A DNA stretch of 64,000 bases from CAYPGJ01 sp050174775 (GTDB taxonomy: Bacteria; Planctomycetota; Phycisphaerae; Phycisphaerales; UBA1924): positions 186,001 to 250,000 of the forward strand of contig JBFXJP010000001.1 of NCBI GenBank assembly GCA_050174775.1, written 5' to 3'. Positions 54,155 through 61,714 of this stretch are shown one piece after another. The notes beneath the pieces are model-generated. The model saw only the letters and a program-made list of their open reading frames with translations, had not been told where the DNA came from and ran no database searches. Position numbers and translations under genes: made by a program. How positions within the stretch are numbered: position 1 is the stretch's first letter; each line of letters opens with the position of its first letter.

Positions 54155-54379
54155 ATGACTGAGGATGAATTTCGCGAAGAGGTTGAGCAGTTCCTGAAGC
54201 GCTACGCGCTCACTCCCACCACGTTTGGATTATGGGCGATGAACGACTCGCGATTCGTGTTTGACCTGAGAAGTGGTCGAATGTGCTATGGGCGGACGAT
54301 GCGGCACGTCGTCAACTACATGTCAGAGTACGCGCAAAAACAGGAGGCCAGACGCAAAAGAGAGCTGGCAACACCGTAG
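54155..54379 (+). CDS. Small HTH-like protein, unknown
   Basis: 74 residues from the ATG at 54155; the frame extends upstream but without a plausible start. The sequence MTEDEFREEVEQFLKRYAL, then TPTTFGLWAMNDSRFVFDLRSGR, looks like the small HTH proteins in which a helical start is followed by a TxFGxxAxxDxxFVxDLxxGR motif, common on integrated elements. DNA binding is likely but not proven. It converges with the XRE gene. Confidence 0.6.
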   Translation: MTEDEFREEVEQFLKRYALTPTTFGLWAMNDSRFVFDLRSGRMCYGRTMRHVVNYMSEYAQKQEARRKRELATP

Positions 54380-54400
54380 CGCGAGGGCGCTGATACCCGC

Positions 54401-54679
54401 CTACTTCCGGCGCACGGATCGGATGACCGCGAGCGGATCCCGTAGCTCCAGCGCCTCGCACCAGTCGAGGAACTCGATGGGGTCCAGCCGCCGCTGGCCG
54501 GAGAGCGTCTTGTGCACGGTCGTCCGTGGGCGATCCAGCCTTTCTGCTAAGGCTCGTACAGATAGCTCCAGTTCCTCCGCTCGTCGTTTAAGGAGTTGAG
54601 CGAGCGCCTGGTAGGCGCTGCCCTGCAAGGGTTGCTTGGCGGGCAGCGCACGGGCCGATTTTCGAGCGGGCTTTGGCAC
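54401..54679 (-). CDS. XRE-type helix-turn-helix regulator
   Basis: 92 residues with a GTG start. After a basic N-terminus comes the HTH_3-like domain: ALAQLLKRRAEELELSVRAL, AERLDRPRTTVHKTLSGQRR, then LDPIEFLDWCEALEL. It would bind DNA as a dimer. It is divergent from the LuxR-type gene at 54769 with a 21-bp palindrome between them, so autoregulation and control of its neighbour are expected. Confidence 0.82.
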   Translation of the reverse strand: MPKPARKSARALPAKQPLQGSAYQALAQLLKRRAEELELSVRALAERLDRPRTTVHKTLSGQRRLDPIEFLDWCEALELRDPLAVIRSVRRK

Positions 54680-54695
54680 GCCAAATGGGAACGCG

Positions 54696-54725
54696 TATAC
54701 TCATCTGTCCCCTAAACGGGGACAG
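54696..54725. promoter_or_regulatory. TATACT -10 box and CTGTCCCC palindrome between XRE and LuxR genes
   Basis: TATACT at 54696-54701 is followed by the perfect inverted repeat CTGTCCCC (54705-54712) and GGGGACAG (54718-54725) with a 5-base loop. The dyad covers the predicted transcription start toward 54769, a typical repressor position. Binding by the XRE protein is inferred. Confidence 0.6.
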
Positions 54726-54768
54726 GCGTGGCCAGGATGGCATGCCCGGAACTTCAGAGGAGCGGCTC

Positions 54769-55098
54769 ATGCAACGTCAGCGCGTGGACATCTTGTCACC
54801 GACGATACGCGAGCGGCGGTCGCTTCCCTTTGAGTCGGGGGAATGGGCGGAGATCGTGCGCATCTTGGAACTCGCACCACAGCAAGCGCGAATCGTCGAA
54901 CTTCTGCTCATGGGTATGGCCGACAAGCAGGTCGCGGCTGAGCTCGGTTTGGCGCTTCCCACCGTCCGCACCTATCTGGGCCGCATCTTTACGCGGGTTG
55001 GGGCATCGGATCGGGTTGGACTCATTCTCGCCGTGTTCGCCGTCTCGCGCACTCTACCGTCTAACGGTTGCAGTCACTGCCGATGTCATCGCTCGTGA
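54769..55098 (+). CDS. LuxR-type HTH single-domain regulator
   Basis: 109 residues from the ATG at 54769, which has AGAGGAG just upstream. Residues about 30-95 form a LuxR/GerE-type HTH (LAPQQARIVELLLMGMADKQ, VAAELGLALPTVRTYLGRIF, TRVGASDRVGLILAVF). There is no receiver domain, so it resembles an orphan or element-borne regulator. The Cys/His end (CSHCRCHRS) is unusual. It is probably the only gene of a short transcript with the palindrome at 54705-54725 in its promoter. Confidence 0.78.
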   Translation: MQRQRVDILSPTIRERRSLPFESGEWAEIVRILELAPQQARIVELLLMGMADKQVAAELGLALPTVRTYLGRIFTRVGASDRVGLILAVFAVSRTLPSNGCSHCRCHRS

Positions 55099-55213
55099 TG
55101 TCACTGGGACTGACGGCTGGATTGAGACTCGGCCGCAAGTATCGTCGCGGGCGGTAGGAGAGAGCGGTTCCGTTCCGCTCCGACATTCACCCCTTGCACA
55201 GGGATCACATCAC

Positions 55214-56023
55214 ATGCGACTCATGAATCCGCGACGCGCCATTATTCTCGCCATTGTCGGAACGGGCCCCGCCATCGCTCCGGTCTCCGCTGACATCGTC
55301 GGCTTTCCGATCCCTGGATGGAGCGTCAATCGTTGGGATAGTGCCAGCGCTTCACCAGTCAATCCACCGTCGTCGATCACCCTGACGACGGGGACGACCG
55401 GGCAGTCTCGCAGCGCTTTCCATGCGACCAGGCAGAGCATCACCCAGTTCGAGGCAGGGTTCACTTACACGTTCTCGGGTGCGGCAAGCAGCCGGATGGG
55501 AGCGGCGTTCGTGCTGCACAACCGACCGGCAGGCGCTGAAGCGGTGGCCGCTGCGTCGATCAGTGGCGTCCCCACGAATCTCGGCTACTCGGACTTCTGG
55601 GGCACGTTCAACGGCACCAGCGCCGCGATCACGTTGGAGTCCGGCTACCTGTCCGCGGGCTCCTCAGCCAGCGGCTTCTATACCGGCGGCGCATTCGGCG
55701 GCGGTTCGAGCAACACCATGCCGATGGCGTTCTCGTCAGGCAACGCGATTGACGTGACGATTACCTACAACGGCTTCCTGCTCGGCATGACCGCCCGTGA
55801 CACCGTTACGGGCTCGCTGTACACCGCTCCGCTGGTCGCTGTCGATCTGCAGACCGTCCTCGGCAGCAACCTGGCCTATGTGGGCTTTACCGGCGCCACA
55901 GGCAACAACACGGGAACCTCCCAGACATTCTCGAACTTCTACTTCACGTCGGTGCCTGTCCCGGGTTCTGCCGCGGCCCTCGGGATCGGATTGCTGGCAA
56001 CATCGCCCCGCCGGCGGCGATAA
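55214..56023 (+). CDS. Secreted PEP-CTERM-type beta-sandwich protein
   Basis: 269 residues from the ATG at 55214, the first start that gives a signal peptide (AIILAIVGTGPAIAPVSA). The body is a lectin-like beta-sandwich of the legume-lectin type (SRMGAAFVLHNRPAGAEAVA, ISGVPTNLGYSDFWGTF). The C-terminal PVPGS motif, hydrophobic segment (AAALGIGLLATS) and PRRRR tail are the exosortase sorting signal of this phylum. It is flanked by an upstream regulator and a good terminator at 56051, so it is probably monocistronic. The ligand is unknown. Confidence 0.72.
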   Translation: MRLMNPRRAIILAIVGTGPAIAPVSADIVGFPIPGWSVNRWDSASASPVNPPSSITLTTGTTGQSRSAFHATRQSITQFEAGFTYTFSGAASSRMGAAFVLHNRPAGAEAVAAASISGVPTNLGYSDFWGTFNGTSAAITLESGYLSAGSSASGFYTGGAFGGGSSNTMPMAFSSGNAIDVTITYNGFLLGMTARDTVTGSLYTAPLVAVDLQTVLGSNLAYVGFTGATGNNTGTSQTFSNFYFTSVPVPGSAAALGIGLLATSPRRRR

Positions 56024-56050
56024 GATCGCGGCAACAAAGCGGTGCGTGGA

Positions 56051-56080
56051 GGCCCGGCGACGGATCCGGGCCTTTTCTTT
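56051..56080 (+). terminator. Rho-independent terminator
   Basis: A perfect 7-bp stem GGCCCGG/CCGGGCC (56051-56057 with 56066-56072), 8-base loop, then TTTTCTTT, 27 bp after the PEP-CTERM gene. Confidence 0.85.
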
Positions 56081-56127
56081 GGAGACAGGTATTTGTCGCG
56101 AGTCCACTGCTGACGCTGCCGCAGCGC

Positions 56128-56379
56128 TCAACCTTGCAACGCCTCCGGTTCGGCGAGGCGGTAGCTGGTGCTGCGGCCTCCGCCGGGATTCTGGAGGATG
56201 ATCCCGCGATCGAGCAGGTCGTGAATGTCCCGAAGCGCCGTATCGGGCGAGCATTTCGCGAGCTTGGCGTATTTCGAGGTGGTCAGGTGGCCTTTGAAGT
56301 CGTCCAGGAGGCGGTTGATGACGCGCACTCTCTCACGGGATCCACAGTAGAGAGAGCGTCCGACCATACGCCGCATCAT
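56128..56379 (-). pseudogene. C-terminal remnant of a second Fic protein
   Basis: The readable part, RVRVINRLLDDFKGHLTTSK, YAKLAKCSPDTALRDIHDLL and NPGGGRSTSYRL, is the winged-helix C-terminus typical of DUF4172/Fic proteins and aligns with the end of the intact Fic at 48663. The catalytic Fic core is missing and the 5' part runs into the end of the ImmA-type gene, so this is the stump of a gene cut by rearrangement. Confidence 0.65.
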
Positions 56380-57115
56380 AAATGGCTTCTTCGGTCAGTT
56401 CGTCTGTGCTCAACTCATCCCGAACCTCTGCCCACGTGTCGATCGACACGATGTGCGCCGGATGATGCGGCATTTGCGCATTAACGCGGCTTGCAACCGC
56501 ATATGATGATACAGGTTGTCCCGCTGTGATCCAAAGAGCGCTCTCGAAGTTGTCGCTTCCGCGCCACCACTTAATGCGACCATTCTTACACTCGACCAAC
56601 GCGCAGTAGTCCTTTGCGAGGTCCATCCATCGTATCGCCGTCGCAGTGAGAGACGTGCCGAACTGGTCGGCGAGATGGTTCAGAGTTGCGAACGTGGGGG
56701 CTCCCGCCGGCATCAAGGCGGCGAATAGCTGGGCGGGCATCAGTAGAGCTGAGGCAAAATAATTCGCCTCAGCCTCAACTGGGCTCTTGCGGTAGTCAGC
56801 GATCATGTCCTCTTCCGTGCAGACAAACAACTGAGAGATTTTGGAATGAAGCTCCCAATGCCCGAGTTCGTGCGCGATGACAAAGCGTCGCCGGGTTGCC
56901 GGTCGAAGTCCCTCACGGACTCGAATAATTCCCTTGCCGCCTTGGCGGATGAGTCGTGCTTCAGCGGACGGCAAGACTGCATCGTGGACGTATACGCCCC
57001 GTGCCATTGCGAGATTCTCTAAACGCAGATCGCCAGGCTGCCGGAGCCCAAAGAGCTTCCACAATCCGTGCGCACACGAGTAAGCAATCGCCTTGCTCGC
57101 TTTGACCGTCGTCAT
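56333..57115 (-). CDS. ImmA/IrrE-type metallopeptidase
   Basis: 260 residues. HELGH at 82-86 with a downstream Glu (EAEANYFASALLMP) is the gluzincin-like zinc site of the ImmA/IrrE family, which cleaves repressors or regulators in mobile elements and stress responses. The C-terminal 100 residues form a second domain (ALVECKNGRIKWWRGS and following). Its start overlaps by 1 bp the stop of the helical-protein gene, so the three minus-strand genes are one operon. Its substrate may be a partner in this operon or a repressor of the divergent ubiquitin-like operon (inference). Confidence 0.88.
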   Translation of the reverse strand: MTTVKASKAIAYSCAHGLWKLFGLRQPGDLRLENLAMARGVYVHDAVLPSAEARLIRQGGKGIIRVREGLRPATRRRFVIAHELGHWELHSKISQLFVCTEEDMIADYRKSPVEAEANYFASALLMPAQLFAALMPAGAPTFATLNHLADQFGTSLTATAIRWMDLAKDYCALVECKNGRIKWWRGSDNFESALWITAGQPVSSYAVASRVNAQMPHHPAHIVSIDTWAEVRDELSTDELTEEAIYDAAYGRTLSLLWIP

Positions 57116-57534
57116 TACTCGTCATCCAAAAGATCAAGGCCTTCAAGGTCTTCGATGAGCGAGCGCATGTCCTCTTCGGTATTGGCTTCTTGCAGACGGT
57201 TGAAATATGCCTGTGGAATGGTACCACGGCCATACTGGTCAAGCACTTCAGAAATCCGCCGTTTGGCATCTTCGAATGGCCGAGCTGCGGCTTGGCGAAT
57301 TTGTTCAAAGCGAGCAGTGATCGTTTGTCGCCGTGCCGAGGCGGCTTGAAGTGCAGCCCGCGCGCGTGCCGCTTCTATCAACTTGGTAACTTTATTCACT
57401 GTCTGAGACACATCGATCTGGTGTGCCTTCAAGTTTGCTCGAATCTCTTCAGGAGTAAGACCCGCGGTCTCTTGAGCGAGCGCGTCAAAGAGAGCGTCCC
57501 AATCCTCCGGGCGAAACTTCCCAGGAGTGGTCAT
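57115..57534 (-). CDS. Small helical protein, middle gene of the ImmA operon
   Basis: 139 residues from the ATG at 57534; an in-frame start ten codons earlier exists. Almost entirely helical and charged: FRPEDWDALFDALAQETAGL, then a long coiled-coil-like stretch (about 55-110, VNKVTKLIEAARARAALQAA, QTITARFEQIRQ), and an acidic end (MRSLIEDLEGLDLLDDE). The ATGA overlap with the sigma-like gene upstream and the overlap with the ImmA gene imply coupled translation. It may be the substrate or anti-sigma-type partner in the module; no family is assigned. Confidence 0.6.
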   Translation of the reverse strand: MTTPGKFRPEDWDALFDALAQETAGLTPEEIRANLKAHQIDVSQTVNKVTKLIEAARARAALQAASARRQTITARFEQIRQAAARPFEDAKRRISEVLDQYGRGTIPQAYFNRLQEANTEEDMRSLIEDLEGLDLLDDE

Positions 57535-58184
57535 AGCTTTGCACTCCGTGCGAGTTTGCTGCATACCTTGTCGAGTTTCCTCGCCAATCGTTTTTGAGCG
57601 TTGTACACGTCTTCAACCGGGACGCTCAGCAGCTCGGCCGTCTCAGCCGGCGTGAGCCCCGCGCCAAAGCACTGCAGAAGATCATCAAGCAAGGGGTCAC
57701 CTTCAACTTCCGTGAATATCGCGGTCTGGAACTTCGCTCGCCAGTCCTTATCAACGCAGAGTTCTAGAGGCGTCTGTGCGTCCAGCCCGCGCGCCTGCAC
57801 CTGGGACTCCAAGTAGGGAGCACCTATCTGTGCTGCTGCAGCCACCGGGGCTTCTCTGACGGTGCGGTTTTCGATCGACTTCACAAGGTGACTCACAAGG
57901 CTGTCGACGACACCGCGGAGGAACTGCCGAAAGTCCGGAGTGGTCGCCGGGTCCCAAACACGGGTGCCATCAAGAAAACGTTCGATCGCCTGCGCTGCCA
58001 GGTCGCAGGGTGAGACTCCGCCCGGGGCACTGATCTGTCCGCCCGGCAGTGCGGCACCCATCCGGACCCCGCGCCACGACAGTTTCCGCATCTTCCGGAG
58101 CGCGTAATCCGTTAGGTGCTCCGCCAGCTCGGCCACCTCGGCCTTCGGCATGTCGGCCAGCGGGTTGAGGGGCGGTGGGTCCAT
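57531..58184 (-). CDS. Sigma-70-like regulatory protein
   Basis: 217 residues using the ATG at 58184; ATGs at 58253 and 58319 are possible but would run across the divergent promoter. Region 2-like helices are suggested by DLAAQAIERFLDGTRVWDPA, TTPDFRQFLRGVVDSLVSHL, and region 4-like HTH by GLTPAETAELLSVPVEDVYN followed by AQKRLARKLDKV. Planctomycete genomes carry many such ECF-like sigma proteins. It overlaps the next gene by ATGA. Likely role: directing transcription of its own operon or the facing ubiquitin-like operon. The match is by pattern, without a named subfamily. Confidence 0.68.
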   Translation of the reverse strand: MDPPPLNPLADMPKAEVAELAEHLTDYALRKMRKLSWRGVRMGAALPGGQISAPGGVSPCDLAAQAIERFLDGTRVWDPATTPDFRQFLRGVVDSLVSHLVKSIENRTVREAPVAAAAQIGAPYLESQVQARGLDAQTPLELCVDKDWRAKFQTAIFTEVEGDPLLDDLLQCFGAGLTPAETAELLSVPVEDVYNAQKRLARKLDKVCSKLARSAKL

Positions 58185-58312
58185 GCTGCCACAGTGTACT
58201 GCCCGTCTGCCGCAGAAATTCTCCATCAGGCGCGGCAAATCGTCAGTTCGCATCGGCAGGTAAGAGGGACGGGGGGAGTTCTCCCGGCACTTTCTCTCGC
58301 TGGAGGTTTGAA
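58185..58312. promoter_or_regulatory. Divergent control region between the sigma-like trio and the ubiquitin-like operon
   Basis: 128 bp shared by the two divergent operons. A short palindrome (gggag tt ctccc, 58274-58285) lies 28 bp before the multi-ubiquitin start and a TGGAGG ribosome site at 58301-58306. No clear sigma-70 boxes were seen, which would fit use of an alternative sigma factor. Confidence 0.4.
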
Positions 58313-59023
58313 ATGCCAACGTCGAGCACTCAAGAGGCGTCAGCGCAAAACGCGGGATCTCCGAAATGGGCAGCGATCGTCAGCGATCGCTTGGTGCCCA
58401 TGCCTCGGCGTCGTCTGCGGGCCCGGGACGTTCTTCATCAGGCCGGGGTTCCGGAAGGTGCCGTACTGGTTCGCGATCTGAATAGCCCGATCGACATCGG
58501 GTTTGCGTCCGATGCGATGGTCGATCTCGCGGAGGGGAACGTGTTCCGCCTACTGAGGGGATGCACGGCCAACGAGACCGGAGCCCACGGCGCACAGCCC
58601 AAACTCGCATTCATCGTCGACGACGCCTGGGAGATCACGATCGAGCCGCGGCAGACGGCTGAATCTCTCCGAGGTTTGTTCGACCTTGACGATGAAGTGG
58701 AACTCGTCCGAGACTACGAGTCGCCGGACGACGAACCCGTCGGCGAGGCGACTGAGGTGTTGTTCCGCGACGGGCCCGTGTTCGTCACTCGCAAACGCTC
58801 CGTCACCATCAAGGTGAATCGGAACGACGTCAAGATGCCACGTCGTCGGGCCACAGGGCTCGAGATCAAACAGGCCGCTGTCAGGCAAGGTGTGAGGATC
58901 CAACTCGATTTCCTGCTCTACCGCATCGTCGGTGGTGAGCAGGTCCGCGTTCCCGACGACAAGCAAGTGACGCTGCACGAGTGCGATGAGTTTCGCTGCG
59001 TCGCTCCCGACGACAACTCCTGA
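58313..59023 (+). CDS. Multi-ubiquitin-like domain protein
   Basis: 236 residues; TGGAGG fits the ATG at 58313. Three successive beta-grasp modules can be outlined: about 22-83, 96-160 (KLAFIVDDAWEITIEPRQTA) and 163-232 (SVTIKVNRNDVKMPRRRATG, then LHECDEFRCVAPDD). The last has the VTIKVN ... LHECDEF pattern typical of bacterial multi-ubiquitin proteins. The C-terminus ends APDDNS, with no Gly-Gly tail. Such proteins occur next to E2-like and E1/JAB genes, as here, and are thought to be ubiquitin-like modifiers. First gene of a four-gene operon. Confidence 0.78.
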   Translation: MPTSSTQEASAQNAGSPKWAAIVSDRLVPMPRRRLRARDVLHQAGVPEGAVLVRDLNSPIDIGFASDAMVDLAEGNVFRLLRGCTANETGAHGAQPKLAFIVDDAWEITIEPRQTAESLRGLFDLDDEVELVRDYESPDDEPVGEATEVLFRDGPVFVTRKRSVTIKVNRNDVKMPRRRATGLEIKQAAVRQGVRIQLDFLLYRIVGGEQVRVPDDKQVTLHECDEFRCVAPDDNS

Positions 59024-59029
59024 AGATCC

Positions 59030-59428
59030 ATGAAACCGGCAATCGTCCAAGCTATCGACGAGATCCGCTGCACCTTCGTCAATCATCCCATTGATGTCAT
59101 CGAGGACGGCGAGGGGGGGGCGTTCGTGAAAGTCCACGGCATCTCGATCGGGCCGAAGTACAACCCGTCCATGTCGTCCATCGCTTTTCGAATCACGTTC
59201 CAGTACCCGATGGCGGATGTCTATCCCCACTTCCTCATCCACGGCCTGCGCCGCGCCGATGGTGCCGCACTGACGAACCCGTTTCATCCCGACAACCAGC
59301 GCTGGGGACCATCCGGCAATGAGGAGCCGGCGACCATGCTCTCTCGGCGCTCAAACCACCTAGACGCCGCTGTCGATACGGCGTGCGGCAAGCTCCTCAA
59401 GGTTCTCGAATGGATTCGCAGCCAATGA
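59030..59428 (+). CDS. Prokaryotic E2-like (UBC-fold) protein
   Basis: 132 residues, 6 bp after the multi-ubiquitin gene. The central part (SSIAFRITFQYPMADVYPHF) has the strand-YP pattern of the UBC fold, and NPFHPDNQRWGP resembles the following loop. The usual catalytic Cys after the strands is not present: only Cys14 and Cys119 occur, both away from the expected site. It may therefore be a non-catalytic E2-like adaptor or use a displaced Cys. The next gene starts in an ATGA overlap. Confidence 0.72.
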   Translation: MKPAIVQAIDEIRCTFVNHPIDVIEDGEGGAFVKVHGISIGPKYNPSMSSIAFRITFQYPMADVYPHFLIHGLRRADGAALTNPFHPDNQRWGPSGNEEPATMLSRRSNHLDAAVDTACGKLLKVLEWIRSQ

Positions 59429-60951
59429 CGACTTTTTCCCTTCGCATGAGTGAGTCCGCCTTCAACCGTCTCATGCCGCATCTGTTTCCTGGTGACGTCG
59501 ATGAACACGGCGCGGTCCTTTCGGTGGGGGTGTCGCAATCGGGCGATCACGTGCGATTGCTTGTTCGTGATGTTTTCTTGGCCCGGGACGGCGTTGACTA
59601 CGTGCCGGGCCGGTTCGGCTATCGAGCGCTCTCCGGAGACTTTGTCGCGCGTGTGTCCAATCACTGCTACCGAGAACGACTTGGCTATCTGGCAGTCCAC
59701 TGCCATGGCGGCCGAGACTCGGTCGCCTTCTCAGACGTCGATCTTGCTTCGCACAGGCGCGGTTACCCGGCGCTGCTCGACATCACCAACGGAGGACCGG
59801 TTGGAGCATTAGTGTTCGCTGAGAATGCAGTTGCCGGCGCAGTCTGGACTGGCGAGGGTGTGTTCCCTCTGGCTGACCTCACGGTCGTCGGTGCAAACCA
59901 CCGCCGGCTATACCAATCGCCGCGGAAGGCACCGACCGCCGTACAGGAAATGTTCCACCGCCAATCGCTGATTTTCGGGGCCGCAGGGCAGACGATTCTT
60001 CAGAACGCGACCGTCGGCATCATCGGTCTCGGCGGGGTGGGCTCCCTAGTGAGCGAGTGGCTAAGCCATCTGGGTGTCGGGCGCATCATCGCCGTGGATT
60101 TCGACCGGATTGAGCCCTCTAACCGATCGCGTGTCGTTGGAGCCACCCATTGGGACGCTCGTGAATTCCCACTGGGTTCGCGATGGCCGTGGGTGCAAAG
60201 GCTGACCCGCCAATCCGCCGCATACAAGGTAGACGTGGCGAAGCGGGTAGCACGGCGTGCCAATCCGGACATCGTTTATGAGGCCATCGTGGGCAATGTG
60301 GTCGATGGTGCGGTCGCAAGACGCTTCAAGGAGGCGGACTTTCTTTTCCTCAGCGCCGACAGTGCCCAGAGCCGGTTGGTGTTCAACGCCCTTGTTCACC
60401 AGTACCTTATCCCCGGCGTGCAAGTGGGATCCAAGATTGCTGTGGACCGGCAATCGGGTGCGATCGGGGACATTTTCGTAGTGTCGCGGCCGGTAGTTCC
60501 GCAACCGGGCTGGGGGTGCCTTCAATGCAATGGGCTCATTTCGGCGGCACAGCTGCAGGAGGAGGCGTTGTCGCCCGAGGAACGTGATCGGCAGCGGTAC
60601 GTCGATGACCCGCAAGTGCACGCCCCCAGCGTGATCACTCTGAACGCGCTTGCCGCCGGGCAGGCCGTCAATGACTTCGTGATGGGTTTCCTGGGTCTGC
60701 AGGAGGATGCCGCGCAGGGTTACTTGATGCACTACGCTCGGGAGCGCCGCTGGGTGCCGACCATGTGTCAGGCCGATGACAACTGCCTCCACTGTGGCGC
60801 ATTAGAGACTTCCAACTACGCCCGAGGGGACCGTGGGGAGCTACCGTGCCGTGATCGCATTGTGCCTGTTATTACGATCAAAACGTCGTGGGTCGGGCCG
60901 TCCCGCCCAGTTCGCTTAGATGAGTCATTTCTCTCAAGGAGTTCTGAATGA
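59425..60951 (+). CDS. JAB deubiquitinase-like and ThiF/E1-like fusion protein
   Basis: 508 residues from the ATG at 59425 (ATGA overlap with the E2-like gene). N-terminal JAB/MPN domain: Glu27 in DEHGAVLSVG, then HCH at 92-94, Ser103 and Asp106, which fit the JAMM zinc protease set. C-terminal ThiF/E1 domain: nucleotide loop GLGGVGSLVS (201-210), AVDFDRIEPSNRSR (223-236), Lys268 region, and two Cys pairs (CLQC 365-368 and CLHC near 458) that would bind zinc. The fusion would both activate and process a ubiquitin-like protein, presumably the product of 58313. Confidence 0.88.
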   Translation: MTTFSLRMSESAFNRLMPHLFPGDVDEHGAVLSVGVSQSGDHVRLLVRDVFLARDGVDYVPGRFGYRALSGDFVARVSNHCYRERLGYLAVHCHGGRDSVAFSDVDLASHRRGYPALLDITNGGPVGALVFAENAVAGAVWTGEGVFPLADLTVVGANHRRLYQSPRKAPTAVQEMFHRQSLIFGAAGQTILQNATVGIIGLGGVGSLVSEWLSHLGVGRIIAVDFDRIEPSNRSRVVGATHWDAREFPLGSRWPWVQRLTRQSAAYKVDVAKRVARRANPDIVYEAIVGNVVDGAVARRFKEADFLFLSADSAQSRLVFNALVHQYLIPGVQVGSKIAVDRQSGAIGDIFVVSRPVVPQPGWGCLQCNGLISAAQLQEEALSPEERDRQRYVDDPQVHAPSVITLNALAAGQAVNDFVMGFLGLQEDAAQGYLMHYARERRWVPTMCQADDNCLHCGALETSNYARGDRGELPCRDRIVPVITIKTSWVGPSRPVRLDESFLSRSSE

Positions 60952-61196
60952 GCAAGGATCGAGATCGAATGGTGTACCGTCGTCGGGACGGTCAGTGGGC
61001 TAACGAGCGCAACGACGCAGCCAAGGCCTCAAGCCTCCACAAGACGCAACGGGATGCGGAAAGAGCCGCCAGGGGGATGCTGCAGAGCCAAGGCGGCGGT
61101 GAACTCACCGTCAAGGGTTTAGATGGCAAGATCCGTAGCAAAGACACAATCCCTCCCGGAAATGATCCGAATCCGCCACGTGATCGCGAGCACTAG
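60948..61196 (+). CDS. DUF2188-like small protein
   Basis: 82 residues starting in an ATGA overlap with the E1 gene. The order VYRRRDGQWANERNDAAKAS, TQRDAERAARGMLQSQGGGE, LTVKGLDGKIRSKDTIPPG is the DUF2188 pattern (aromatic/Trp start, ...AxxxAR..., GGxLxVxxxDGxI). Basic and soluble. Translational coupling makes it part of the ubiquitin-like operon; it could be a target or an accessory of conjugation (inference). Confidence 0.75.
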   Translation: MSKDRDRMVYRRRDGQWANERNDAAKASSLHKTQRDAERAARGMLQSQGGGELTVKGLDGKIRSKDTIPPGNDPNPPRDREH

Positions 61197-61405
61197 AACG
61201 CACTTAAGGACGAGCACTCTGGAGGACTGCTCGTAGTCGATCACGGCGGCGAGATCATCGAGGCGCCAGCGAAGTGTGTCGCAGGTTTCACCGTGAAAGA
61301 AAATCCTAAGCATCCCTTAGGGGAGATGTCTGCAAACAAATATGTATGTCAGGTGAATTGGATGTCAGGCGACTGACTGCGTTGAGTGAGGGACGGGAGA
61401 GGAAA

Positions 61406-61714
61406 TCACGATCGGTATGCGTCCATCGCGGCGATGATGTCGGGATCGCGGCGTGTTGCGACTACGCCGACGACACGGATGTGGCTGCGAAGCGGCCTGT
61501 ACACCAAGGAGTAAGGAAAACGGCGGAGCACGAAGCGGCGAAGCTGCGGGCTGATCTTCTCGTGACTATGCGGCCAGCGGCGAATCATGCCGATCGCCCA
61601 GTCCACTTCGAGGCGGAAGAGCTCTCCGTGACCCGGACGGACCTCGTCAAAGTAGGTGACTGCTTTGCGGATGTCCGACTCGGCGGCGGACAGGATGATG
61701 ACCGGAAGGGTCAT
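61406..61714 (-). CDS. ParE/RelE-type toxin
   Basis: 102 residues from the ATG at 61714, overlapping the antitoxin stop by ATGA. The sequence LPVIILSAAESDIRKAVTYF, DEVRPGHGELFRLEVDWAIG and FPYSLVYRPLRSHIRVVGVV has the ParE/RelE-superfamily order of helices and strands, with VVGVVATRRDP at the end as usual. It would inhibit gyrase (ParE) or translation (RelE); the sequence favours ParE. Second gene of a toxin-antitoxin pair. Confidence 0.82.
   Translation of the reverse strand: MTLPVIILSAAESDIRKAVTYFDEVRPGHGELFRLEVDWAIGMIRRWPHSHEKISPQLRRFVLRRFPYSLVYRPLRSHIRVVGVVATRRDPDIIAAMDAYRS

Noticed and set aside
61206..61313. Short minus-strand frame starting MLRIFFHGETCD near the Ubl operon end
   Set aside because: It overlaps the DUF2188 gene in its longer form, has no ribosome site and matches no family known to me.
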